Positions 8,135 to 16,636 of a stretch of DNA of 64,000 nt are shown here, in pieces. The translations under genes were made by a program, and so were the position numbers. Source of the stretch: Microbulbifer elongatus (GTDB lineage Bacteria > Pseudomonadota > Gammaproteobacteria > Pseudomonadales > Cellvibrionaceae). The stretch lies in assembly GCF_020524885.1 (NCBI RefSeq), contig NZ_JAIVKJ010000001.1, forward strand, positions 186,001 to 250,000. The letters are read 5' to 3'. The stretch's first letter is position 1, and each line of letters opens with the position of its first letter. Under the pieces are notes generated by a model. It saw nothing but the letters and a program-made list of their open reading frames with translations. It searched no databases and was not told the DNA's origin.

Positions 8135-9691
8135 TTGGACTCAAGGACGCCTCTCATCCCCAGCCGATTGCGTGTCTGGCTGGGCTTGTCTGTGATTGGC
8201 AGTGCGCTCTCTATGAGTGTCATTGCTGAAGCGGAGACACCGCAACCGATCGCCCCTGTAACGGCGAAGCTTGAAAGTGAGCCCTGCTACGCGGACGGTT
8301 GGCCGGAAGCTTTGCGTTGTTATCGCGTGCCTGTCAGTGAGGAAGGGGATGTCGCGCTGTCGGTGCTGGTTGCGCCGGCCGTAGATAGTGGCCAGAGCGA
8401 GCCGCTGTATCTGCTCGCCGGTGGTCCCGGTCAGGCCGCCAGTGATCTGGCGCGCCTGCTGAATCCTCTGCGCAAGTTGAATCGGGGGCGGGATATCGTG
8501 ATGGTGGATCGCCGCGGTGGTGGTCGTTCCGATGCCTTCGACTGTGGCCTGGGTGTCGATACCCCGAGCAGTATTGAGCTTTTCACTGCGAAGATGGCGG
8601 CCTGTTATATCGGAGCCGGTCAGCGCCCGCTGACCATCAACAGTCGCCAGACCGTGGACGACCTGGAAACCGTGCGTCGGTCTTTGGGACATGAGCGTAT
8701 CTCCCTTTGGGGCGGTTCCTGGGGTACGCGAACCGCGCTGCTGTACCAGCAGTGGTATCCGGACTCTTTGCAGAGCCTGGTGCTCGACGGTGTTGCGCCA
8801 ATCGATACCAAGGTTTTTCTCGCTGCTTCCGCGGCAGAGTCTTCCCTGCAGGAGCTGGAGGAGGCCTGTAGTGAGGATCCGGTCTGTGCCGGGTTTGGCG
8901 AATGGCGCAGTCAGCTGGATACCTTGCTGCGCAACTGGAGTGACGCACAGGCGAGTAGCTTCCCCGATCCGTTTACCGGCCGCGCCGTGGACGAGCCTGT
9001 GGAAACCTGGATGCTTGCCGGCGCAGTGCGCACCGCGCTGTATGACCCGGCCGCTGCGGCGCAACTACCGTTTGCGGTGAGCGAGGCGAGTCGCGGAAAC
9101 TATGCGCCGCTGTCCGGCATTCTCGGCCTGTTTGCAGATATGGAAGGCGGCATGTCGATGGGGCTGACGCTGTCGGTGGCCTGTGCCGAAGAGATGAACC
9201 GCATCGATGCCGCGGATATCGCACGGGACGCCGAGGGAACGTTTATTGGCGATATGTTTATCCGCGTCTTTGTCGAGGGCTGCAAAGTCTGGCCGGTGCC
9301 GCCTCAGCCCTACGACGCGCCGGAGCCCCGCGAACATCCGGTGCTGTTGATTTCCGGTACCGCAGATCCGATTACTCCTCCGAAATATGCCGACGAACAG
9401 CTCGGCTACCTGCCCAACCAGCAACATCTTGTTGTCCAGGGGGGTGGGCATATCAACTCCGCGCGCGGCTGTGTGCCGGACCTGATCCTGCAGTTTCTTG
9501 ACCAACCCGGGGTCCCGTTGAATGACCGCTGTCTGGCAGATATCCGTCGTCCCCCGTTTGCGGCGGGCGCCTTCGGCCCGGCACTGATACCGGAGCTCGC
9601 GCTTCCCGAAGCGGACTCCATGCTCGCTGGGGACAAGAGCGCCGGAGAGACACCCTCCAGTGAAGAAGTTGCGGGAGGTGACCAGCCATGA
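8135..9691 (+). CDS. Exported alpha/beta hydrolase, TAP-like peptidase
   Basis: This 518-aa protein belongs to the proline iminopeptidase / tripeptidyl aminopeptidase-like alpha/beta hydrolases, which remove N-terminal residues from peptides. The oxyanion motif LAGGPGQ (residues 94-100), nucleophile motif GGSWG with Ser195, Asp411 (GTADP) and His439 (GGGHIN) make a complete triad. The N-terminus has a signal peptide ending near Ala33, so it acts in the periplasm or outside. The start is TTG 8135, chosen because AGCAGGAG lies 6 nt upstream and because it gives the full signal peptide. Its stop overlaps the next ATG (ATGA), so it is translationally coupled to an ABC exporter. Confidence 0.85.
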   Translation: MDSRTPLIPSRLRVWLGLSVIGSALSMSVIAEAETPQPIAPVTAKLESEPCYADGWPEALRCYRVPVSEEGDVALSVLVAPAVDSGQSEPLYLLAGGPGQAASDLARLLNPLRKLNRGRDIVMVDRRGGGRSDAFDCGLGVDTPSSIELFTAKMAACYIGAGQRPLTINSRQTVDDLETVRRSLGHERISLWGGSWGTRTALLYQQWYPDSLQSLVLDGVAPIDTKVFLAASAAESSLQELEEACSEDPVCAGFGEWRSQLDTLLRNWSDAQASSFPDPFTGRAVDEPVETWMLAGAVRTALYDPAAAAQLPFAVSEASRGNYAPLSGILGLFADMEGGMSMGLTLSVACAEEMNRIDAADIARDAEGTFIGDMFIRVFVEGCKVWPVPPQPYDAPEPREHPVLLISGTADPITPPKYADEQLGYLPNQQHLVVQGGGHINSARGCVPDLILQFLDQPGVPLNDRCLADIRRPPFAAGAFGPALIPELALPEADSMLAGDKSAGETPSSEEVAGGDQP

Positions 9692-10443
9692 TTCGCGTTG
9701 ACAAGATTTGTAAATCCTTTGGCGGCCAGACGGTGCTGCGCAACCTCAGCTTCGAGGTGCCGGACGGCCGTATCACCGCGCTACTCGGTGCCAATGGCGC
9801 CGGCAAGACGAGCTGCCTGCGCATTGTATGCGGCTTGCTGCAGGCGGACTCCGGCCAAGTACTGGTGGGCGATGCGGACCCCGCAAGCAATCCCATGGCG
9901 GTGCGCCGCCAGCTGGGGGTGGTCGGAGACCGCGAGGGCTTGTACGAACGCCTCACTGTGCGCGAGTACCTGTCAGTGTTTGCGCAAATGCAGGGGCTTT
10001 CCGGGGCGGTGCTGCAGGAGGCCCTCGATGCGGTACGCAACGAGCTGGAGCTGGATGGGTTGTGGAACCGTCGCACCAAGGGCTTTTCCCAGGGGGAGCG
10101 CATGAAAGTGTCCCTGGCGCGCGCTTTGGTACACCGTCCCCGGCACCTGATTCTCGATGAGCCCACCCGCGGCCTGGATGTTCTGGCGGTGCGCCTGCTG
10201 CGTAAAACCCTGCTGCGGTTGCGCGCCGCGGGCACCACCATCCTGTTTTCCAGTCACGTAATGCCGGAGGTGGCGGAGCTGTCTGACCGGGTACTGGTGA
10301 TGGCTTCGGGGCAAATCGTGGGGGCGGGGACGCCCGAGCAGCTGGCTGCGGAGACCGGTTGCAGCTGCCTCGAAGACAGTTTTGTGGCGCTGGCCTATGG
10401 ACCGCGTCCGACCATGGCGCGAGTAGAAGGAGAGCCGGCGTGA
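9688..10443 (+). CDS. ABC transporter ATP-binding protein, NatA-like
   Basis: A 251-aa nucleotide-binding subunit of an ABC-2 type exporter. Walker A (GANGAGKT, residues 34-41), the signature region FSQGERMKVSLARAL, Walker B (HLILDEPTRGLD) and the switch histidine (SSHVMPE) are all present. The closest well-known relatives are NatA/CcmA-type export ATPases; the substrate is unknown. It overlaps the peptidase gene by 4 bp upstream and the permease gene by 4 bp downstream, so the three genes form one operon. A short tail after residue 225 is not conserved. Confidence 0.88.
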   Translation: MIRVDKICKSFGGQTVLRNLSFEVPDGRITALLGANGAGKTSCLRIVCGLLQADSGQVLVGDADPASNPMAVRRQLGVVGDREGLYERLTVREYLSVFAQMQGLSGAVLQEALDAVRNELELDGLWNRRTKGFSQGERMKVSLARALVHRPRHLILDEPTRGLDVLAVRLLRKTLLRLRAAGTTILFSSHVMPEVAELSDRVLVMASGQIVGAGTPEQLAAETGCSCLEDSFVALAYGPRPTMARVEGEPA

Positions 10444-11630
10444 ATCCGGGAGCATTTATTCACGGGTGGAAGCAAATGGCCCCGCTGCTGCGCAAAGAGT
10501 TGCTCGAAGCCTGGCGCGACCGTCGCGCCCTGGTCATGGCGGTGTGTTTTTCACTGATGTTTCCGGTCATGCTGGCCGGCGGCACCACCTTTATGGTGAA
10601 AAAGCAGAGCGAGGAGGTCACCCGGGTTGCATTGCTCGGTGCCGAGCGCGCACCGCTGATCAGTGAGCGATTGGCGTCGCCAAACCTGGCGGTGACCAGA
10701 CTGGAGCGGGGAGAGCCGCGTGAACTGCTTGCCGGGGAATACGATATAGTGCTGGCCTTTAGCGAGGATTTTTCCCGGCGCTACCAGGACTTTCGCGCTC
10801 CCCAGGTTTATCTGTACGTGAACAGTTCCGAATCCACCAGTGGGCGAGCCCGGCGCGATGTGCAGGAGCGCCTGGGTGCGCTGCAACAACTGGTGGTAAC
10901 CCAGCGTCTGACAGCGCGGGGTGTGGCGCCGCGTACGCTGTCGCCGTGGCGGGTGGAGACCCGGGATGTGAGTACGCCTTCCAGTCGCGGCGCATTGATT
11001 CTGGCCACGGTGCCGGGGCTGTTGATCATGACGCTATTTATTGCCTGCCTCTCTACCGCGGTAGACAGCTCTGCCGGCGAGCGCGAGCGACTGAGTCTGG
11101 AGCCATTATTGCTGCAGCCGCTGGCGGGGTGGCAGATCATTACCGCAAAGACCATCGCGGTGGCGAGCCTTGGCTGGCTGGGGTCGCTGCTGGCAATTGC
11201 GGCACTGGTAGCGCTGATGCCGGTTATGCCGCTTACCGAGCTCGGTATTCAGCGAGCGACGACGGTGGGGAGCGTGATCGCCATGGGGGTGATCATGCTG
11301 CCGCTGGCGCTACTGGTCGCCGTATTGCAGATACTGCTGGCGTTGCGCTCCCATTCGTTCAAGGATGCCCAGACCCAGTTGAGCATTTTCCAGATTGCGC
11401 CGCTGGTCATGTTGATGATGCTGGATATCGCCCAGGTAAAACTGGCGGAAAGCTGGCAGTTACTGCCATTGGTGGGGCATCAGCAGTGGCTCAAGGGGTT
11501 GCTGATCGGCGACGGGGTATCACCCGTTTGGATGCTGTCCGGCTCTCTGGTCACTCTCCTGCTGGTGGCGGTAGCGATAATGATGGGTGCCCGGGCCCTG
11601 CGCCGGGAAAACCTGCTGTCGGCCAGTTGA
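10440..11630 (+). CDS. ABC-2 type permease, NatB-like
   Basis: A 396-aa membrane subunit pairing with the ATPase before it. It has one N-terminal transmembrane helix (about residues 30-50), a periplasmic domain of about 150 residues, then five to six helices in the C-terminal half, the layout of NatB-like ABC-2 permeases. The start GTG 10440 is supported by an AAGGAG ribosome site 7 nt upstream and a GTGA overlap with the ATPase stop; the longer in-frame ATG at 10359 would overlap the ATPase gene by 85 bp. Coupling with an exported peptidase suggests linked export and processing of a peptide, but this is inference. Confidence 0.85.
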   Translation: MNPGAFIHGWKQMAPLLRKELLEAWRDRRALVMAVCFSLMFPVMLAGGTTFMVKKQSEEVTRVALLGAERAPLISERLASPNLAVTRLERGEPRELLAGEYDIVLAFSEDFSRRYQDFRAPQVYLYVNSSESTSGRARRDVQERLGALQQLVVTQRLTARGVAPRTLSPWRVETRDVSTPSSRGALILATVPGLLIMTLFIACLSTAVDSSAGERERLSLEPLLLQPLAGWQIITAKTIAVASLGWLGSLLAIAALVALMPVMPLTELGIQRATTVGSVIAMGVIMLPLALLVAVLQILLALRSHSFKDAQTQLSIFQIAPLVMLMMLDIAQVKLAESWQLLPLVGHQQWLKGLLIGDGVSPVWMLSGSLVTLLLVAVAIMMGARALRRENLLSAS

Positions 11631-11685
11631 AGGCTGCCCGGGTTTTCTGTCAGATGATTTTTGGAGTACTTGGAAGACTGTGTCA

Positions 11686-12825
11686 GTGACAATTTGCGAA
11701 TCTGAACGCGAGGGGCTGCTCACCATTGACCTGGGGGCAGTGGTTGAGAACTACCAGTGGCTGCGGGCGCAGTTGAAAGGGGCCACTGAGTGCAGTGCCG
11801 TGGTGAAGGCGGATGCCTACGGTCTGGGTGTGGCTCAAGTGGCGCCGGCGCTGTTTGCTGCAGGCTGCCGTAGCTTTTTTGTTGCTACCCAGCGGGAAGG
11901 GGAGGCGTTGCGCTCGGTTCTTCCTGCGGAGGCCACTATTTATTTGCTGACAGGTGTTCGGCCGGGTTGCGAGCGCGATTGCGCGCAAGCCTGTCTGATC
12001 CCGGTACTGGTTACTACCGAGCAGCTGCAGCGCTGGTGTGAGTTGACGCTGGGGCTGGGCGGGGATGCATCTCTCGCGGCACCGGCGGCGCTCAAGGTTG
12101 ATTCAGGTATGACGCGCCTGGGGATGGGCGCTGAAGAATTTACCGAATTGCTGGCGCAGGAGAGTCTGCTGCGGAGCGCAAATCTGCAATTAATCCTCAG
12201 TCACCTTGCCTGTGCAGACGAAGCTGGGCACGCACAGAACCTTGAACAGCTAAGCGCCTTTACCGGTATGGTTGGGCAATTGCGCCAGGTATGTCCCAAT
12301 GTGCGCGCCAGTTTGGCGAACTCGGCGGGCATCTGTCTCGGGGATGAATTCCACTTTGACCTGGTGCGCCCTGGCTCGGCGCTCTACGGGGTTAATCCCA
12401 CACCTGTGCAGCCCAACCCCATGCGGCCAGTGGCCAGTCTGCACCTGCCGGTACTGCAATTGCGCCAGCTCAGTCGCGATAGTGCCGTGGGTTACGGCGC
12501 GACGCAGACCGCGGTGGCGGGCAGTTGGTTGGCGGTAGTCAGGGGCGGCTATGCGGACGGTCTGCTGCGCGCCCAGAGCGGTCGCGGTTGGGGCATGGCC
12601 ATTGCCGGGAATGAGCGAATTCGCGTCCCTATGCTGGGGCGGGTCTCCATGGATACCACGGTATTCGATGTATCTGGCTTGAGCGATGAGCAGCGCGCAA
12701 AGCTGGTGCTGATCGAAGTGCTGGGGCAGGCCATTACCGTCGATGACATGGGGGAGGCAGCGGGAACCATTGGATACGAAATCCTGACTTCCCTTGGTCA
12801 CCGCTACTGCCGTCAATATCGTTAA
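11686..12825 (+). CDS. alr: Alanine racemase
   Basis: Interconverts L- and D-alanine with pyridoxal phosphate, supplying D-Ala for peptidoglycan. The 379-aa protein has the PLP lysine in VVKADAYGLG (Lys41), the catalytic tyrosine in AVGYGATQT (Tyr270) and the conserved KVDSGMTRLG, NSAG and LVRPGSALYG blocks. The start is uncertain: GTG 11686 has GGAAG 9 nt upstream and is preferred over GTG 11680 (only 3 nt) and over ATG 11587, which overlaps the permease. The stop codon lies in the left arm of a TTAAGCC/GGCTTAA hairpin (12822-12843) without a T-run. Confidence 0.9.
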   Translation: MTICESEREGLLTIDLGAVVENYQWLRAQLKGATECSAVVKADAYGLGVAQVAPALFAAGCRSFFVATQREGEALRSVLPAEATIYLLTGVRPGCERDCAQACLIPVLVTTEQLQRWCELTLGLGGDASLAAPAALKVDSGMTRLGMGAEEFTELLAQESLLRSANLQLILSHLACADEAGHAQNLEQLSAFTGMVGQLRQVCPNVRASLANSAGICLGDEFHFDLVRPGSALYGVNPTPVQPNPMRPVASLHLPVLQLRQLSRDSAVGYGATQTAVAGSWLAVVRGGYADGLLRAQSGRGWGMAIAGNERIRVPMLGRVSMDTTVFDVSGLSDEQRAKLVLIEVLGQAITVDDMGEAAGTIGYEILTSLGHRYCRQYR

Positions 12826-12943
12826 GCCGCCTTTCTGGCTTAAACCGCCAAAAGTAACCGGCGAAATTATTCAACGAAATTGTTTAACAAAAAGTAACCA
12901 TCAGAATTTCTGCTCTAGGGCAGTCAACTCTGGAGAGTGCATC

Positions 12944-13963
12944 TTGGTCTCCCGTACTACACCCGAATCGTCCCCCAGTTCACTGGCCACCCTGCGCCCA
13001 CTGCTTCAGTTGCTGGCCGATGGAGAAGTGCACTCAGGCGAGTCCCTTGGGGAAGTGCTGGGGGTGAGCCGTGCGGCGGTGTGGAAGCAGCTGCAGAAGC
13101 TGGAGCCGCTCGGGCTTCAGGTGGAGTCGGTAAAAGGTCGCGGTTATTGCCTGGCCGGCGGGCTCGATCTGCTGGATGCGCTAGATATCGAGCGGCAGCT
13201 CGGCGCCAGTGCGGCGTCGCTGTTAAGTGACTTGCAGGTGTATGACCAGGTGGATTCCACCAATGCGCGGGTGCTTGCCAGCCTTGAGTCCGGATCCGGG
13301 CACCGGCAGGTGGTACTGGCGGAGCAGCAGACCGCCGGTCGCGGCCGGCGCGGTCGCGCCTGGGCCAGCCCTTTTGCCTCCGGTGTCAGTATTTCCATCG
13401 GCTGGCAGTTCAGTGGCGGGGTGCAGCTGCTGGAGGGGCTGAGCCTTGCTGTGGGAGTGGCACTGGCGCGGGCGCTGTCTAAGTTCGATGTGCCGGATGT
13501 GCGCCTGAAATGGCCCAATGATGTGTGGTGTCGCGGCCGCAAGCTGGCCGGCGTGTTACTGGAGCTGAGTGGTGACCTGACGGATCGTTGCGCGGTCGTG
13601 GTGGGTATTGGCCTCAACATGCGCATGCCCGCGGCGGCGGCTGAATCCATAGGGCAGCCCTGGATCGATCTCGCCGAGGTGCGACCGGGTATTTCGCGCA
13701 ATGCGCTGGTAGCGGCGATGCTCGATGAGCTTTTACCGATGCTGGAGCAGTACCCGGAATCCGGTTTTGCGCGCTTGCGGGAAGAGTGGCTGGCGCTGGA
13801 TCAGTTTGCCGGTGCCGAGGTGTGCCTGCAGTCCGCGCAGCAGCGCTGGTGTGGTATTGAGTGTGGCGTCGACGCCAGTGGTGCGCTGTTACTGGACATC
13901 GATGGCGAGCGAAAAGTGTTTCACGGTGGCGAGGTTTCCCTGCGCCCTGCGGATCGCAGCTGA
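12944..13963 (+). CDS. birA: Biotin-protein ligase / biotin operon repressor BirA
   Basis: Attaches biotin to the carboxyl carrier protein and, in its bifunctional form, represses biotin genes. The 339-aa protein has an N-terminal winged helix (LGVSRAAVWKQLQKL, about residues 35-50), the biotinyl-AMP binding motif GRGRRGRAW, the KWPNDV motif and a C-terminal SH3-like domain. The presence of the DNA-binding domain suggests the repressor function is kept. TTG 12944 is chosen because GGAGAG lies 6 nt upstream; an ORF start at 12794 would overlap alr. The next gene begins at the base after its stop, so birA and coaX are co-transcribed. Confidence 0.88.
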   Translation: MVSRTTPESSPSSLATLRPLLQLLADGEVHSGESLGEVLGVSRAAVWKQLQKLEPLGLQVESVKGRGYCLAGGLDLLDALDIERQLGASAASLLSDLQVYDQVDSTNARVLASLESGSGHRQVVLAEQQTAGRGRRGRAWASPFASGVSISIGWQFSGGVQLLEGLSLAVGVALARALSKFDVPDVRLKWPNDVWCRGRKLAGVLLELSGDLTDRCAVVVGIGLNMRMPAAAAESIGQPWIDLAEVRPGISRNALVAAMLDELLPMLEQYPESGFARLREEWLALDQFAGAEVCLQSAQQRWCGIECGVDASGALLLDIDGERKVFHGGEVSLRPADRS

Positions 13964-14746
13964 ATGAGTGGAAAATTGAATATTCTGGAGTTGGACCAGG
14001 GCAATACCCGGGCCAAGTGGCGAGTGATCAGGTGTGCTGGCGAAGATGACGTGAACGTTGTCGCGCGAGGTGTGTTCGATCCCGGGGACTGGTGGCGATC
14101 GAAGTCGTTGCCCGCTGTTTGGGCAGAGCATGCGCCGGCCCGAGTCCGGGCTGCGAATGTGGCGGGCCCTGGTGTGGCCGAGTCTATTGCGGCCCGGCTG
14201 GCGGGGGAGTTCGGCGTGGATGTCGAGTTTGCGCGGGTAGCCGCTGAGTGCGGCGGCGTGCGCTGTGCCTATCAGGATGTTTCGCGCCTGGGGGTTGATC
14301 GCTGGCTTGCGGTGCTTGCCGCATTTCGGCGCACACCGACGCCCGCGCTGGTGGTGGACTGCGGCAGTGCGGTCACCCTGGATCTGCTCGGCGCGAACGG
14401 TGAGCACCTCGGGGGGTACATAGTCCCGGGGCTCGGATTGATGCGCCGCGCCCTGTTCAGTGAGACCGACGCCGTGAAAGTGCCGCAGCCCGTTGCCTCA
14501 CTGGACTCGCTGTCCCCGGGGCGGGATACCGCCGATGCGGTCAATCACGGATTGCCGTTGATGGTCCTCGGCGCAGTGGAGCGCACTTACGATACGCTCG
14601 CGCATCAGTGCGCAGTGGAGGGGCTACCCGGTCCGCGACTGCTGTTTTGCGGTGGCGATGGTCGTTTTCTCGCGGACTGGTGTGATCGCCCGTGTGAGGT
14701 TGCTGAGGATCTGGTCATGGAGGGGTTGGCTCTTTCCAATCCATAA
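13964..14746 (+). CDS. coaX: Type III pantothenate kinase
   Basis: Phosphorylates pantothenate in the first step of coenzyme A synthesis. The 260-aa protein has the actin-like fold motifs of type III enzymes: LELDQGNTRAKW (phosphate 1, residues 6-17), LGVDRWLAVLAA, VVDCGSAVTLDLL (phosphate 2) and the GGYIVPGLGLM loop. Type III kinases are not inhibited by CoA and need a monovalent cation. ATG 13964 directly follows the birA stop (TGAATG), so translation is probably coupled. BirA-CoaX linkage is common in pseudomonad-like bacteria; both feed cofactor attachment to fatty acid metabolism. Confidence 0.9.
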   Translation: MSGKLNILELDQGNTRAKWRVIRCAGEDDVNVVARGVFDPGDWWRSKSLPAVWAEHAPARVRAANVAGPGVAESIAARLAGEFGVDVEFARVAAECGGVRCAYQDVSRLGVDRWLAVLAAFRRTPTPALVVDCGSAVTLDLLGANGEHLGGYIVPGLGLMRRALFSETDAVKVPQPVASLDSLSPGRDTADAVNHGLPLMVLGAVERTYDTLAHQCAVEGLPGPRLLFCGGDGRFLADWCDRPCEVAEDLVMEGLALSNP

Positions 14747-14932
14747 ATACTCCCTCTATTGCACCTGTTGAACGGGTTTTTCACTCGCGGTTGTGCGCCA
14801 GTAGCTGCCAGAAGTGTGGCAGGGTTGGCTACAATGCGCCTTGCTCTGCGGTTAGGCGCTTTCTGCCCCCTGCCGCGGTTCCCTGATATTAACTGCCCGG
14901 TATTAACTGACGGGTTTTGATTGCCTGAAATT

Positions 14933-15694
14933 ATGCGCTGGATATTCATGTTGTTGGTGCTGGCCAATGTCGGCCTGCTTGCCTGGTTCCTGTCGAGCGG
15001 CAAACCCTCCGTGGCGCGGGTTGCTCCTGTTGTCGAGGGGGAGGCTGCTGCCAGTATCTCGCTAGTGAGTGAGGTGGATCCTGAAGAGTTGGTGCCTGCA
15101 CAGGCTCAGCCTCAGGTGCCTGCAAATCAAAAATCGGGCGCGGAGCGGTCGCCTGCGGGTGCTCAGCCTGCTGCCTCAGATGCGCTGTGCACCCTGGTGG
15201 GGCCGTTTGAAGAGGAATATCAAGGGGAGGATGTCGCCCAACGCCTGCGAGCGCTGCAAATGGAGGCGTCCCTGCGGGAAATCGAAATGCAGGGGCAGAT
15301 GCGCTACTGGGTCTACCTGGCGCCGCTAAACTCTTCACAGGAAGCGTTCCGCAAGCTCCGTGAGCTGCAGGCCGCGGGTGTCGATAGCTACGTTATTCCC
15401 AAGGGGTCGCTGGAAAACGGTATTTCTTTCGGGATTTTCTCTGAGATCGAACGCGCGCAGGTGCTGACCAAAGAGTTGCAGGATCGCGGTTTCGCCGCCG
15501 AATTTCGCGAGGAGCCCCAGACGTACCTTGAGCGCTGGGTGGTGCTCGGTGCGCTGGGTGGAGCCGAAGATGATGGCGGGGTATCCCCGGAGTCTGTCGC
15601 GGATGATTTCTGGGAGCAATTACAGCTGGATTACCCGGATATCGGTCGCCGTCAGAACCTGTGTAGCGAGATTCGTAGCGGCGCGGAAGAGTAA
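14933..15694 (+). CDS. SPOR-like domain membrane protein
   Basis: A 253-aa protein with one N-terminal membrane anchor (WIFMLLVLANVGLLAWFL, residues 3-20), a proline/alanine-rich linker to about residue 85 and a C-terminal SPOR-like domain (TLVGPFE..., GVDSYVIPKG, GISFGIFS, LQDRGFAAEF). SPOR domains bind glycan strands lacking stem peptides at the septum; here the domain call is from text pattern only. ATG 14933 is preferred because related proteins start MRW; an in-frame TTG lies at 14921. It sits between coaX and the tRNA/tuf cluster, the place where pseudomonads carry a comparable gene. Confidence 0.75.
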   Translation: MRWIFMLLVLANVGLLAWFLSSGKPSVARVAPVVEGEAAASISLVSEVDPEELVPAQAQPQVPANQKSGAERSPAGAQPAASDALCTLVGPFEEEYQGEDVAQRLRALQMEASLREIEMQGQMRYWVYLAPLNSSQEAFRKLRELQAAGVDSYVIPKGSLENGISFGIFSEIERAQVLTKELQDRGFAAEFREEPQTYLERWVVLGALGGAEDDGGVSPESVADDFWEQLQLDYPDIGRRQNLCSEIRSGAEE

Positions 15695-15751
15695 TCTGGC
15701 GGCGAACTGGGGGTGAGGAGGTTCGGGGTGAAGAAAAGCGACATTCCCCTG

Positions 15752-15780
15752 TTGCTTGTCACGGACACTTCCCCTAGAAT
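15752..15780 (+). promoter_or_regulatory. Promoter of the tRNA-Thr(UGU) / tuf cluster
   Basis: TTGCTT (15752-15757) and TAGAAT (15775-15780) are separated by 17 bp and followed by a GC-rich discriminator (CCCGCC), the type expected for stringently controlled stable RNA promoters. It lies 92 bp before the first tRNA. Confidence 0.6.
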
Positions 15781-15871
15781 CCCGCCTCCACTTCAGGGGG
15801 GATCAACAACCCTTGAGGTGAGCGAGGCCTTCGGGTTTCGCGGTGAAGTCGCAAGGCTTCGTTTTGGAGAT

Positions 15872-15947
15872 GCTGACGTAGCTCAGTTGGTAGAGCAGCT
15901 GACTTGTAATCAGCCGGTCGGGGGTTCGACTCCTCTCGTCAGCTCCA
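15872..15947 (+). tRNA. tRNA-Thr (anticodon UGU)
   Basis: A 76-nt cloverleaf with acceptor stem GCTGACG/CGTCAGC, D-loop AGCTCAGTTGGTAGAGC, anticodon loop CTTGTAA (TGT), T-loop GGTTCGACT and genome-encoded CCA. First of four tRNAs upstream of tuf, matching the thrU-tyrU-glyT-thrT-tufB layout of enterics. Confidence 0.96.
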
Positions 15948-16014
15948 TCTCTATCCTGTTTCACAGGCTGCTGAAGAAGTTCAGTTAAGTGTGTGAATTT
16001 TAAGGAAAAACTTG

Positions 16015-16043
16015 TTGACATCGAATGGGTCGCTGTAGAAAAT
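16015..16043 (+). promoter_or_regulatory. Promoter before tRNA-Tyr
   Basis: A perfect -35 box TTGACA (16015-16020) and GAAAAT (16038-16043; 4 of 6) are 17 bp apart, with transcription predicted to start a few bases before tRNA-Tyr at 16059. It would give the Tyr-Gly-Thr-tuf unit a second promoter. Confidence 0.5.
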
Positions 16044-16058
16044 ACGCACCGCTTTCGA

Positions 16059-16142
16059 GCAGGGGTTCCCGAGTGGCCAAAGGGATCAGACTGTAAATCT
16101 GACGCGCAAGCTTCGGTGGTTCGAATCCACCCCCCTGCACCA
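16059..16142 (+). tRNA. tRNA-Tyr (anticodon GUA)
   Basis: An 84-nt class II tRNA with acceptor stem GCAGGGG/CCCCTGC, anticodon loop CTGTAAA (GTA), a long variable arm (GACGCGCAAGCTTC region) and encoded CCA. Confidence 0.96.
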
Positions 16143-16224
16143 TTATTTTAGATGCCTGTGTGCTGGCATCGAAAGTAGAAGAGGTTGTTTGGTCTTCTAC
16201 TTGGAGGTTTTCGCACGCGATAGC

Positions 16225-16298
<74 letters not shown>

Positions 16299-16391
16299 TG
16301 TTCTAGTGCGGAGCCTGGTTTGGAAGTTGCCCCTATGGGGTGTAGCAGGCGGCCCCGCCTGCGCCGGCGTAGTCGTCGGCATCTGGAGTAA

Positions 16392-16466
16392 GCTCATGTA
16401 GCTCAGGGGTAGAGCACACCCTTGGTAAGGGTGAGGTCGGCGGTTCAAATCCGCCCATGAGCTCCA
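16392..16466 (+). tRNA. tRNA-Thr (anticodon GGU)
   Basis: A 75-nt tRNA with acceptor stem GCTCATG/CATGAGC, anticodon loop CTTGGTA (GGT), T-loop GGTTCAAAT and encoded CCA. It is the last tRNA before tuf, 170 bp upstream of it. Confidence 0.96.
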
Positions 16467-16636
16467 TTATTCGTAGCCGCGGTGACCTGTGTCTCCGCGG
16501 TTATTTGTATCCGGGTTTTTTGTCGTGAGGCAGGTCGGATGCGCAGGCTCCCGAGCGGACTCTTTTCTGTGAGTGGGCGGGAGCCGTTCTTGGTAAGGTC
16601 GCTAGTTCGGCTCACGCTTATATTGGGAGGCCCGCA

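Noticed and set aside
14801..14835. TACAAT with CTGCCA/TGGCAG inverted repeat as a promoter of the SPOR-like gene
   Set aside because: There is no -35 box at 16-18 bp, so the support is too weak to list; an internal promoter remains possible.
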